NCBI GenBank assembly: GCA_035280245.1 | Contig: DATEGF010000372.1 | Span: 1 to 29,800 of the forward strand | Source of the DNA: DASZHJ01 sp035280245 | Lineage (GTDB): Bacteria; Pseudomonadota; Alphaproteobacteria; ATCC43930; CGMCC-115725 | Length of the DNA: 29,800 bases | Direction of reading: 5' to 3' | Shown here: piece after piece, positions 14,997 through 21,199 of the stretch | Layout of the letters: every line of letters starts with the position of its first letter | Position numbering within the stretch: the stretch's first letter is position 1 | Position numbers and translations under genes: made by a program | Notes under the pieces: model-generated | The model's input: only the letters and a program-made list of their open reading frames with translations | The model's database searches: none | What the model was told of the DNA's origin: nothing

Positions 14997-16124
14997 GTGC
15001 AGGTGCCGACCGAGCTCCATTTTCCATCTCCCGATCCATCGCCTTGGCCCATGGTTCCGCCTGAGGCCGAAGGCTTCGACGCGGCGCGCCTCGAGGCCGC
15101 CGTCGCCTTCGCGCGCGAGCACGAGACGCCCTGGAGCCGCGACCTCGCCGCCGTCATCGCGGGCAACTATTTCGAGCCGCCACCCTGGAACGAGATCATC
15201 GGGCCCGTGCGCCCACGCGGCGCGCCCAACGGGCTGATCACGCGGCACGGCCGGCTGGTCGCGCGCTGGGGCGACCCGCGACAGGTCGACATGACCTTCA
15301 GCGTCACCAAGAGTTACCTGAGCCTGCTCGCGGGCGTTGCCCATGATCGGGGCTTGTTGCCCGATCCGCAGGAGCGCGTCGGGCTCCGCGTCAGGGACGG
15401 CGGCTTCGATTCCGAGCACAACCGCGTCGTTACTTGGCAACACTTGCTGCAGCAGACCTCGGAGTGGCAGGGCTCGCTCTGGGACAAGCCGGATCTGGTC
15501 GACCGCAACCGCGACCTGCTCACCGAGGGTAAGCCCGGCAGCAGCAAGGGCACGTACCGCCCGCTGCATCGCCCTGGCAGCTACTGGGAGTACAACGACG
15601 TCCGCGTGAACCGGCTGAGCCTCGCCCTGTTGTGGCTCTTCCAGGAGCCGCTGCCGCGCGTGTTCGCCGACGCGGTGATGCGGCCGATCGGCGGATCATC
15701 GACGTGGGAGTGGTATGGCTACCGGAATTCGCGCGTCGACATCAACGGCGTCTCGATGGAGTCGGTCTCGGGCGGCGGCCACTGGGGCGGCGGCGCGTTC
15801 ATTCACGCGGAAGATCAAGCGCGCATCGGGCTCATGATGCTGGCGCGAGGCGTCTGGGCCGGTCAGCGCGTCGTCTCCGAGCGCTGGATCGAGCTCTCGA
15901 CCACGCCCTGCGATATCAATCCGAGCTACGGCTATCTCTGGTGGCTCAACACCGGTCGCAAGATGTATCCGAACGCATCGCCCGAGAGCCTGTCGGCGAA
16001 TGGCGCCGGTGGCAACATCACCTGGATCGATCCCGCCACCGGCATCGTCGCGGTGATGCGGTGGATCGACCCGGAGGTCCGAGACGGTTTCATGTCACGG
16101 GTAACGGATGCGCTGAAAGGTTGA
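14997..16124 (+). CDS. Beta-lactamase-fold serine hydrolase (class C/esterase family VIII type)
   Basis: A penicillin-binding-protein-like serine hydrolase of about 375 residues. SVTK (Ser102, Lys105 from this start) is the SxxK nucleophile motif. PGSYWEYND holds the Tyr of the YxN motif with Asp in place of Asn. The third box reads GAGGN in place of KTG or HxG. No signal peptide is seen from any of the candidate starts. Such proteins are usually esterases, amidases or peptidases rather than antibiotic-resistance enzymes. The start is uncertain: GTG codons at 14979 and 14997 are both possible, and the frame is open further to 14835 without family sequence. Confidence 0.82.
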   Translation: MQVPTELHFPSPDPSPWPMVPPEAEGFDAARLEAAVAFAREHETPWSRDLAAVIAGNYFEPPPWNEIIGPVRPRGAPNGLITRHGRLVARWGDPRQVDMTFSVTKSYLSLLAGVAHDRGLLPDPQERVGLRVRDGGFDSEHNRVVTWQHLLQQTSEWQGSLWDKPDLVDRNRDLLTEGKPGSSKGTYRPLHRPGSYWEYNDVRVNRLSLALLWLFQEPLPRVFADAVMRPIGGSSTWEWYGYRNSRVDINGVSMESVSGGGHWGGGAFIHAEDQARIGLMMLARGVWAGQRVVSERWIELSTTPCDINPSYGYLWWLNTGRKMYPNASPESLSANGAGGNITWIDPATGIVAVMRWIDPEVRDGFMSRVTDALKG

Positions 16125-16155
16125 GTCCTCCGCGATTGGCTGGGACCGCGGCGCG

Positions 16156-17196
16156 ATGGTACGGTCTCGCTCCATGCGGCTCTGGCTCTGGTTTGCATTG
16201 GGCGCTGCCGTCGCCACGGGCGTGGCGGCCTCTGGCGTGCTTCTCCTCGATCGGAGCCGGCCCGCCGCAGTTGCCCTTCCGCCTGCAGATAATCTCTCGG
16301 TCACGCCCGGTATCAGTGTCGCCACCACTGCGGTGGTGCAGGTGCCGGCTGCGCCGCCGCAAGAGCAGCCCGCTCCGGCCGACGCGCCCACTGCGCACGA
16401 AGGTCCGACGCTGAGCGAGCTTCCCGTCCAGGAGGTGGACGCGCTCCCGGTCCACAGCGTGCCCGACGCCGCGTCCACCCCGGTGCCCCACGTCACGATC
16501 GTGGACCAGCAAGGCCGGCAGCTCAAACGCGTTGCGACCTCGGCACCGCCTCCGCCGTCCTATGTGCCCTCGATCGGGCCCGGTTCCAACGACTCGACCC
16601 CGAGCGCGCCACCGCCCCACAAGCCGCCGGTCACGACTGGGCCCGACTATGTCGCGCCCTCTCCGCCGCCGGCGTCTTATCGTCCCTCGGTCGGGCCCGC
16701 GCTCGCTGGCGCTGATTCGCCGCGCCCGCCCCCTTCCTATCGGCCATCCGTGCCCGAGCCGAACAGCGCCGCCCCTCCCGCTCGGGAGACCGCCGCTCTG
16801 CCGCCGCAACCCAGCTCGCTGTCGGGCCCCGCTCATGCCACCGGCACTGTGAGTCTCGCGGTCGACGGGCATAGCGTGAGGCTCTACGGCGTGCTGCCGC
16901 CCGCGCGCACCGATCGATGTGCAATCGGCACAGGCGCGTCGCAGACCTGTGAGGACGTGACCCAGGCGATGCTTGCCGCCAAGCTCGCCCGCGCGGCGAG
17001 TGTCACCTGTCAGGTGCCGACGGGCGCGACCCCGGCGGAGCCCACGCGCGTTTGCCGCGACGCCGGCGGCGTCGACATCGCAGGCTATCTGGTCAGCGAG
17101 GGCTTGGCGGTCGCCGACCCGAACGCCAAAGGCGGCTACGTCAGCGCGGAGAGCGCCGCGCGGTCCAGCGGCAAGGGGTTGTGGCGCTTCCGATAG
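16156..17196 (+). CDS. Membrane-anchored proline-rich protein with a degenerate thermonuclease-like C-terminal domain
   Basis: A 346-residue protein in three parts. The N-terminus has one hydrophobic segment (about residues 9-30). The middle, to about 228, is Pro/Ala/Ser-rich and disordered, with three related units built on PPxSYxPS. The last ~117 residues match the outline of a staphylococcal-nuclease-like domain: VDGHSVRLYGVLPP near 236-249 and EGLAVADPNAKGGY to GKGLWRF at the end. The active-site acidic residues expected around the VRLYGIDAPE-type strand are not present, so catalysis is doubtful. Cys255, 265, 285 and 300 could form two disulfides, in keeping with a periplasmic location. 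A start at 16174 is also possible. Confidence 0.78.
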   Translation: MVRSRSMRLWLWFALGAAVATGVAASGVLLLDRSRPAAVALPPADNLSVTPGISVATTAVVQVPAAPPQEQPAPADAPTAHEGPTLSELPVQEVDALPVHSVPDAASTPVPHVTIVDQQGRQLKRVATSAPPPPSYVPSIGPGSNDSTPSAPPPHKPPVTTGPDYVAPSPPPASYRPSVGPALAGADSPRPPPSYRPSVPEPNSAAPPARETAALPPQPSSLSGPAHATGTVSLAVDGHSVRLYGVLPPARTDRCAIGTGASQTCEDVTQAMLAAKLARAASVTCQVPTGATPAEPTRVCRDAGGVDIAGYLVSEGLAVADPNAKGGYVSAESAARSSGKGLWRFR

Positions 17197-17209
17197 AGCT
17201 GCAAATGTT

Positions 17210-17641
17210 CTATGCCGTGCCGGGCGCGCTCCATTTGAGTCCAGGAAAGCGCGCAAAATCTCTATCAAGTGTGATCCATTCGCAGCCCCATTCGATGGCG
17301 AGAGCGGCGAACCAGGCGTCGGTCACGCGCGGTCCTCGTGTATTCGTCCTGATGCAGAGGCGCCTGAAGATTTCCCAGTGCCGCTCGCCCGGCTCCACGA
17401 TCCGACAATGCGGTTGCTGCCACAGGTCCTCGCAGAAACCGAACGCCTCGCCGATGCCGGTTGGCGTCGCGAATACCCGCGGACTTGTCGTGATCCGAAC
17501 CACCGCACCCAGCGCGAGGGGTGACAGTCCAAATTGTGCGTCGCCGTCGATGGCTCCCTGAAGCCAGGAGCGGCACAGCTCGTGCTGCGGAGAGTCCTGC
17601 CGAAACGCAGATATCAGGACGTTTACATCCGGCAGGGTCAC
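17210..17641 (-). CDS. VapC-type PIN-domain ribonuclease toxin
   Basis: A 143-residue PIN-domain protein, typically a ribonuclease that cleaves tRNA or rRNA and needs Mg2+. Asp5 in LPDVNVLISAF, Asp108 in TDAWFAALA and Asp126/Asp128 in TLDRDFARFPGLKW form the acidic centre. The middle SPLALGAVVRITTSPRVF segment marks the VapC branch in which the usual central Glu is not obvious. The ATG overlaps the antitoxin stop by 4 bases. The 3' end converges on the nuclease-like gene with 13 bp between them. Confidence 0.9.
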   Translation of the reverse strand: MTLPDVNVLISAFRQDSPQHELCRSWLQGAIDGDAQFGLSPLALGAVVRITTSPRVFATPTGIGEAFGFCEDLWQQPHCRIVEPGERHWEIFRRLCIRTNTRGPRVTDAWFAALAIEWGCEWITLDRDFARFPGLKWSAPGTA

Positions 17642-17913
17642 CGCAGCTGACTCATGCGAGCCATATAGTCGAGATCCTCGGCTTCCTGGACGCTCGACGA
17701 GTTATCAAGGTCGATCCCTGGGACGAGTCCGCCGCTTGCCGTACTGACCCGAGGCTGCACGCGCTTGGGTCGCGCCGATCTCGCGGGCTCGGCAACCACA
17801 ATTCTGAGTCCTTCCTCGATAAGCGCGGTCAAGGTCCGGCCTTCCGCCGCGGCCTTCCGCTTCGCGCGACCGAGCAAACTCCCTGGTAGTCTAACTGTGG
17901 TTCTCTCGATCAT
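17638..17913 (-). CDS. VapB-type ribbon-helix-helix antitoxin
   Basis: A 91-residue antitoxin. The ribbon-helix-helix is at the N-terminus (ERTTVRLPGSLLGRAKRKAA then LTALIEEGLRIVVAE), and the C-terminal part (from about residue 55) would wrap the PIN toxin. The ATG at 17913 fits the family start; further in-frame ATGs at 17925 and 17949 lie within the operator sequence and have no Shine-Dalgarno. Overlap with the toxin gene is ATGA. Its promoter is covered by repeated ATATGTC half-sites, so self-repression is expected. Confidence 0.88.
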   Translation of the reverse strand: MIERTTVRLPGSLLGRAKRKAAAEGRTLTALIEEGLRIVVAEPARSARPKRVQPRVSTASGGLVPGIDLDNSSSVQEAEDLDYMARMSQLR

Positions 17914-17947
17914 ATGTCGAGACATATCATATGTGCGTTGATATGTC
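17912..17947. promoter_or_regulatory. Clustered inverted half-sites at the vapB start (operator candidate)
   Basis: The half-site ATATGTC occurs at 17912-17918 and 17941-17947 on the plus strand and as GACATAT at 17921-17927. The first two form a 16-bp palindrome with a 2-base centre; the second and third form 8-bp arms (GACATATC/GATATGTC) 11 bp apart. The stretch is AT-rich in a GC-rich surrounding and includes the vapB start codon. Binding by VapB or VapBC is inferred. Confidence 0.6.
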
Positions 17948-17949
17948 AA
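17921..17949 (-). promoter_or_regulatory. Candidate vapBC promoter
   Basis: On the minus strand TTGACA (17949-17944) is followed after 17 bp by TATGTC (17926-17921). Transcription would start about 17914, right at the ATG, so a leaderless message is possible. The -10 match is weak. Confidence 0.4.
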
Positions 17950-17986
17950 TCAACCGGATCGGCATGGATCGAGGTTACGGGCCTTA

Positions 17987-18151
17987 TCATGAACCTCCGT
18001 TAGGTCGCGGCGTCGGCACGCGGGGCAGGAGCGTGCCGCGCGGCAGTGTCGTGGTGTCTCGCTTCGCCGGTGCGGGCGGCGTTGGATTCGCCGCGGGCTC
18101 GCGCGGTTTCTCCGATGGGCCCGGGCCGGTGATGACGTCGAAATCGATCAT
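17987..18151 (-). CDS. Small proline-rich protein, 54 residues, unknown
   Basis: The frame starts MIDFDVITGPGPSEKP, is rich in Pro, Arg and Thr, and ends in PRPNGGS. A textbook GGAGG lies 5 bases before the ATG, the strongest Shine-Dalgarno in this part of the window, which is the main reason to believe it is translated. No transmembrane segment or known domain is visible; the protein is probably disordered and cytoplasmic. It sits between vapB and the hairpin behind the GST gene, on the same strand as both. I do not recognise a family. Confidence 0.55.
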   Translation of the reverse strand: MIDFDVITGPGPSEKPREPAANPTPPAPAKRDTTTLPRGTLLPRVPTPRPNGGS

Positions 18152-18222
18152 GGTGACCTCCTTCGGTTGCGGAGGCCGTCTCGGGGCGGGTTCGGGAGTC
18201 TGGGCGAGGCCCTAAAACACGA

Positions 18223-18245
18223 AAGCCGCCTGATCGAGGCGGCTT
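18223..18245 (-). terminator. Hairpin downstream of the GST and 36-residue genes
   Basis: AAGCCGCC (18223-18230) and GGCGGCTT (18238-18245) pair perfectly around a 7-base loop, 26 bp past the stop of the small overlapping frame. On the minus strand there is no long T-run, so termination would be imperfect. Confidence 0.5.
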
Positions 18246-18270
18246 CGGTATCGACGACGAATGCGCGATC

Positions 18271-18381
18271 CTAGGCCGCCGGCGGAAACCGGTAGCTCCA
18301 ATAGTAAAACGCGCTAAACGAGCGGATCGTCGTCATGGTGCGGCGACCATAGGGCGCGACCTGCTCGCGGTCAATCGCCAT
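18271..18381 (-). CDS. Possible 36-residue peptide overlapping the end of the GST gene
   Basis: The ATG lies inside the last codons of the GST gene (overlap 11 bases), the frame encodes 36 residues ending TIRSFSAFYYWSYRFPPAA, and the stop is followed by a hairpin at 18223-18245. The C-terminal part is unusually aromatic (several Phe, Tyr and Trp within 15 residues). The overlap would allow translational coupling. No family is recognised and the short length leaves chance as an explanation. Confidence 0.3.
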   Translation of the reverse strand: MAIDREQVAPYGRRTMTTIRSFSAFYYWSYRFPPAA

Positions 18382-19024
18382 TCGGCGCACCGGGCAGGCC
18401 AGGATCGGTTGCGGCGAGGCTCGGCCGTCCCTGCATGGCGTGCCACCAGGCCGACAGCCTTGGATACTCCGACAGGAGTTGCTTTCCCTCTGGCGCTATC
18501 GAGAAGTAGGCCATCATCGGCCCAAGATGGAGATCGGCAAGGGAGAGGGTTGCGCCGACGAGAAAATCGCCACCGGCCGCGAGCGCCTCGAGCGCGCCGA
18601 GCGCACGGGTCGATCCTTCGAGGCCTCGCACGATTTCCGCGGGGTCGACGCGTTCTCCGACCAGGGGCCGGAATACCGCGTGCGAGTAAATCTGACGGAC
18701 CATCGGCCAGTAGGCATAGCTGTCGATGACCGAAATGATTTGGGTCATGCGCGCCCGATCGCGCGGCGCTGTCGGTTGCAGGCGTGGCCCGGGAAAGGTC
18801 TCGTCGACATAGCGCGTGATCGCGCCGGTCTCGTAGAGCACGAAATCGTCATGCACGAGCACTGGAACGCGCTTGAAAGGATGCATCGCGAGATATGAAG
18901 CAGGCACGTCCGCTGCGAACGGGTCCACCTCGACCCGCTCGTAGGCGACGCCCTTCTCGGCGAGCGCCAGGCGCACGATCCGGAGATAGACGCTATACTG
19001 ATAGCCGTGCAGGACGACGGTCAT
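18371..19024 (-). CDS. Glutathione S-transferase family protein
   Basis: A 217-residue cytosolic GST: an N-terminal thioredoxin-like domain (residues 1-80) with YQYSVYLRIVRLALAEKGV for the glutathione-side helix, the cis-Pro turn in KRVPVLVHDD, and the ETGAITRYVDE motif whose Glu-Thr bind the gamma-glutamyl part. The all-helical C-terminal domain has FLVGATLSLADLHLGPMMAY with the N-capping Ser/Asp. The catalytic residue near position 10 (Tyr/Ser) cannot be named with certainty. The ATG at 19024 fits the family; the frame open to 19258 overlaps the divergent small TatA-like gene and is not family sequence. Confidence 0.92.
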   Translation of the reverse strand: MTVVLHGYQYSVYLRIVRLALAEKGVAYERVEVDPFAADVPASYLAMHPFKRVPVLVHDDFVLYETGAITRYVDETFPGPRLQPTAPRDRARMTQIISVIDSYAYWPMVRQIYSHAVFRPLVGERVDPAEIVRGLEGSTRALGALEALAAGGDFLVGATLSLADLHLGPMMAYFSIAPEGKQLLSEYPRLSAWWHAMQGRPSLAATDPGLPGAPNGD

Positions 19025-19072
19025 GCCGGCACTATCGGCAGATCGCTCGTCCGCCCGCAAGCTCAGGGAGCC

Positions 19073-19216
19073 ATGCCAAGCCTCAGCCTCTGGCACATCC
19101 TGCTGATCGTCGTGGTCGTGATGGTGCTGTTCCCGAACCTCCGCATTGCCGAGCGCGCGGGCAAGGCGCTCGCCGAGCGCGTGCGCGGCTGGATCAGCCG
19201 GCCACCGTTCCCTTAA
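19073..19216 (+). CDS. TatA-like mini-protein, 47 residues
   Basis: The sequence MPSLSLWHILLIVVVVMVLF copies the plan of a TatA N-terminus (compare IWHWLLLIAVVAVLF of tatA at 14564-14806). It is followed by a short amphipathic helix (RIAERAGKALAERVRGW) and ends within ten residues. The FG hinge of TatA is FP here, and the acidic, disordered tail is missing. It may be a reduced TatA/TatE-type subunit or an unrelated single-span peptide. A GGGAG lies very close to the ATG. It is divergent from the GST gene and upstream of rpmI. Confidence 0.6.
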   Translation: MPSLSLWHILLIVVVVMVLFPNLRIAERAGKALAERVRGWISRPPFP

Positions 19217-19238
19217 CGGGTCCAAAAGGCCGCCGCGC

Positions 19239-19267
19239 TTGCATTTGGGGGCCTCCACCGCTATAAC
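19239..19267 (+). promoter_or_regulatory. Candidate promoter of rpmI-rplT
   Basis: TTGCAT (19239-19244) and TATAAC (19262-19267) are 17 bp apart; the -10 matches five of six consensus bases. It would give a leader of about 80 nt before rpmI, long enough for ribosomal-protein feedback. Confidence 0.5.
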
Positions 19268-19356
19268 GCGCCGCTCCTAACTCGGCGGCTGGCTAGCGCT
19301 TTTGGCGCAGGGCATGCCTCGTCGCCGATCGAACCCTCCTTCTTGAAAGGACGAAA

Positions 19357-19560
19357 ATGCCCAAGATGAAGACCAAGAGCGGCGCCAAGAAGCGCTTCTC
19401 GCGCACGGGCTCCGGCAAGATCAAGTACAAGCCGGCGCACAAGCGCCACCGGCTCATCAGCAAGCCCAAGCAGATGAAGCGCAAGGCCACCGGCTCCGCC
19501 TATCTCGAGAAGGGCGATGCCGGCCTCGTCCTCACCTACATGCCGTATCTGAGGGGCTGA
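19357..19560 (+). CDS. rpmI: Large ribosomal subunit protein bL35
   Basis: A 67-residue, very basic protein starting MPKMKTKSGAKKRF, the standard bL35 N-terminus, with LISKPKQMKRKATG in the middle. It binds 23S rRNA. AAAGGAC lies about 6 bases before the ATG. In many bacteria infC precedes rpmI; here the upstream gene is the small TatA-like protein, so infC must be elsewhere. rplT follows after 3 bases. Confidence 0.98.
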   Translation: MPKMKTKSGAKKRFSRTGSGKIKYKPAHKRHRLISKPKQMKRKATGSAYLEKGDAGLVLTYMPYLRG

Positions 19561-19563
19561 GCC

Positions 19564-19926
19564 ATGGCGCGCGTCAAACGGGGCGTCACCGCCCATGCCC
19601 GTCACAAGAAGGTCCTGAAGCTCGCCAAGGGTTACCGCGGCCGGGCCAAGGACGCGTTCCGCGTCGGCATCGAGAAGGTCGAGAAGGGGCTCCGCTACGC
19701 CTATCGCGACCGCCGGGCCAAGAAGCGGAATTTCCGCTCGCTCTGGATCCAGCGGATCAATGCAGGTGCTCGCGAGGCGGGCTTGACCTATTCCGAGTTC
19801 ATGAACGGCATCAAGCGCGCGGGGATCGCGATCGACCGCAAGGTGCTGGCTGACCTCGCCGCGCGCGAGCCCGCGGCCTTCCAGTCCATCGTCGAGAGCG
19901 CCCGCGCAGCGCTCGCCAAGACCTGA
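19564..19926 (+). CDS. rplT: Large ribosomal subunit protein bL20
   Basis: A 120-residue protein with the conserved start MARVKRGVTAHARHKKVLKL and the FRSLWIQRINAGAREAGLTYSEF region. bL20 is an early 23S rRNA assembly protein and in several bacteria represses its own operon; the leader upstream of rpmI would be the place for that, though I see no clear mimic site. It ends 190 bp before pheS, across an intrinsic terminator. Confidence 0.98.
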   Translation: MARVKRGVTAHARHKKVLKLAKGYRGRAKDAFRVGIEKVEKGLRYAYRDRRAKKRNFRSLWIQRINAGAREAGLTYSEFMNGIKRAGIAIDRKVLADLAAREPAAFQSIVESARAALAKT

Positions 19927-20053
19927 GGCGAGAGCGCCCATGGACGCCCGTCGGCAAACGCGATTTAGTCAGGAGACCTGTCGTTAGGCCCCGCCGCCAG
20001 GCGCCGCCCAAGGATCAGCCCCTGACCGGCCATCCCGGGTGGAGACGAAAGAG

Positions 20054-20085
20054 GGGCCGAAGCGTGTTTCGGCCCTTTTTCTTTT
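20054..20085 (+). terminator. Rho-independent terminator between rplT and pheS
   Basis: GGGCCGAA (20054-20061) and TTCGGCCC (20068-20075) pair perfectly around a 6-base loop and are followed by TTTTTCTTTT. This is the clearest intrinsic terminator in the window. A GGCCCC at 19987-19992 could pair with GGGGCC at 20053-20058 and prevent it, so it may act as an attenuator of pheST. Confidence 0.85.
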
Positions 20086-20116
20086 CTCCATGACTTGCGA
20101 TGAGCCAGGTGACGCC

Positions 20117-21199
20117 ATGACAGAACAAGAACTCGATCCGCTCCGGAAGGAAATCCTCGGTCAGGTCTCGAAGGCGGAGAGTCGCGACCAACTCGAGCAG
20201 GTGCGCGTCTCCGCGCTTGGTCGCAAGGGCCAGGTGACGCAGCTCATGAAGACGCTCGGCACGCTCGAGGCCGAGGCGCGTCGCGCCGCGGGTGCCGCGC
20301 TCAATCGCCTGAAGGACGAGGTCGAGGCCGCGATCACCGCGGCCGCCGACAAGCTCATGCACAAGGACATCGAGCGCCGCCTCGCGGGCGAGCGCGTCGA
20401 CGTGACGTTGCCGGTCGAGATCGGCGGCGAGGGGCGCGTCCATCCGATCAGCCAGACCACCGACGAGCTCACGGCGATCTTCGGCGAGATGGGCTTCAAG
20501 ATCGCCGAAGGCCCGCACATCGAGGACGACTTCTACAATTTCACCGCGCTCAACATTCCGCCGGAGCATCCCGCGCGCCAGGAGATGGACACCTTCTATC
20601 TCACGGAGAAGCGCGACGGCAGCCGCAAGGTGCTGCGCACCCACACGAGCCCCGTGCAAATCCGCACCATGCTCGCGGAGAAGCCGCCGATCCGCATCAT
20701 CGTGCCCGGACGCACCTTCCGCAGCGATCACGACGCGACCCACAGCCCGATGTTCCATCAGGTCGAGGGGCTGGTGATCGACCGCAGCACCCATATGGGC
20801 CACCTCAAGGGCTGTCTCATCGAGTTCTGTCGTGCCTTCTTCGAGATGGACGATCTGCCCGTGCGGTTCCGCCCGAGCTATTTCCCTTTCACCGAGCCGT
20901 CGGCGGAGGTGGACATCGGCTGCTCGCGCGAGGGCGGCGGCCTCAAGATCGGGCCTGGCGCCGATTGGCTCGAGATCCTTGGCTCCGGCATGGTGCATCC
21001 GAAGGTGCTGGAGAACTGCAACATCGATCCCGCGATCTACCAGGGCTTCGCCTTCGGCATGGGGATCGAGCGCATCGCCATGCTGAAGTACGGCATCCCC
21101 GATCTGCGCGCCTTCTACGAGAGCGACCTGCGCTGGCTCCGGCACTATGGCTTCCAGTCGCTCGAGGTGCCCTCGATGGTGGCGGGGCTGCAGCGATGA
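20117..21199 (+). CDS. pheS: Phenylalanine--tRNA ligase alpha subunit
   Basis: The catalytic alpha subunit of the alpha2-beta2 enzyme that charges tRNA-Phe. The 360-residue protein has an N-terminal coiled coil (about 1-90) that contacts tRNA, then the class II core: motif 1 around HPARQEMDTFYL (151-162), motif 2 in IVPGRTFRSDHDATHSPMFH, motif 3 in GFAFGMGIERIAMLKYG. The ATG at 20117 is chosen because the in-frame GTG at 20039 would translate through the terminator stem and T-run. Its stop overlaps the pheT ATG (ATGA). Confidence 0.97.
   Translation: MTEQELDPLRKEILGQVSKAESRDQLEQVRVSALGRKGQVTQLMKTLGTLEAEARRAAGAALNRLKDEVEAAITAAADKLMHKDIERRLAGERVDVTLPVEIGGEGRVHPISQTTDELTAIFGEMGFKIAEGPHIEDDFYNFTALNIPPEHPARQEMDTFYLTEKRDGSRKVLRTHTSPVQIRTMLAEKPPIRIIVPGRTFRSDHDATHSPMFHQVEGLVIDRSTHMGHLKGCLIEFCRAFFEMDDLPVRFRPSYFPFTEPSAEVDIGCSREGGGLKIGPGADWLEILGSGMVHPKVLENCNIDPAIYQGFAFGMGIERIAMLKYGIPDLRAFYESDLRWLRHYGFQSLEVPSMVAGLQR

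Noticed and set aside
14997..16124. Antibiotic-resistance class C beta-lactamase
   Set aside because: No signal peptide, and the YxN and KTG boxes are altered; a general serine hydrolase is the safer call.
17931..18215. 94-residue plus-strand frame
   Set aside because: No domain, Gly/Arg-rich shadow composition, and it overlaps the vapB operator and the well-supported minus-strand 54-residue gene.
19025..19258. N-terminal extension of the GST
   Set aside because: It runs antisense to the TatA-like gene; the GST fold starts at MTVVLHGYQYS at 19024.
19940..19987. Short leader frame before pheST as an attenuation peptide
   Set aside because: Only one Phe codon in 15; it does not look like a phenylalanine-sensing leader.
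20039..20116. In-frame N-terminal extension of pheS
   Set aside because: It would translate through the terminator stem and T-run; PheS family sequence begins at 20117.
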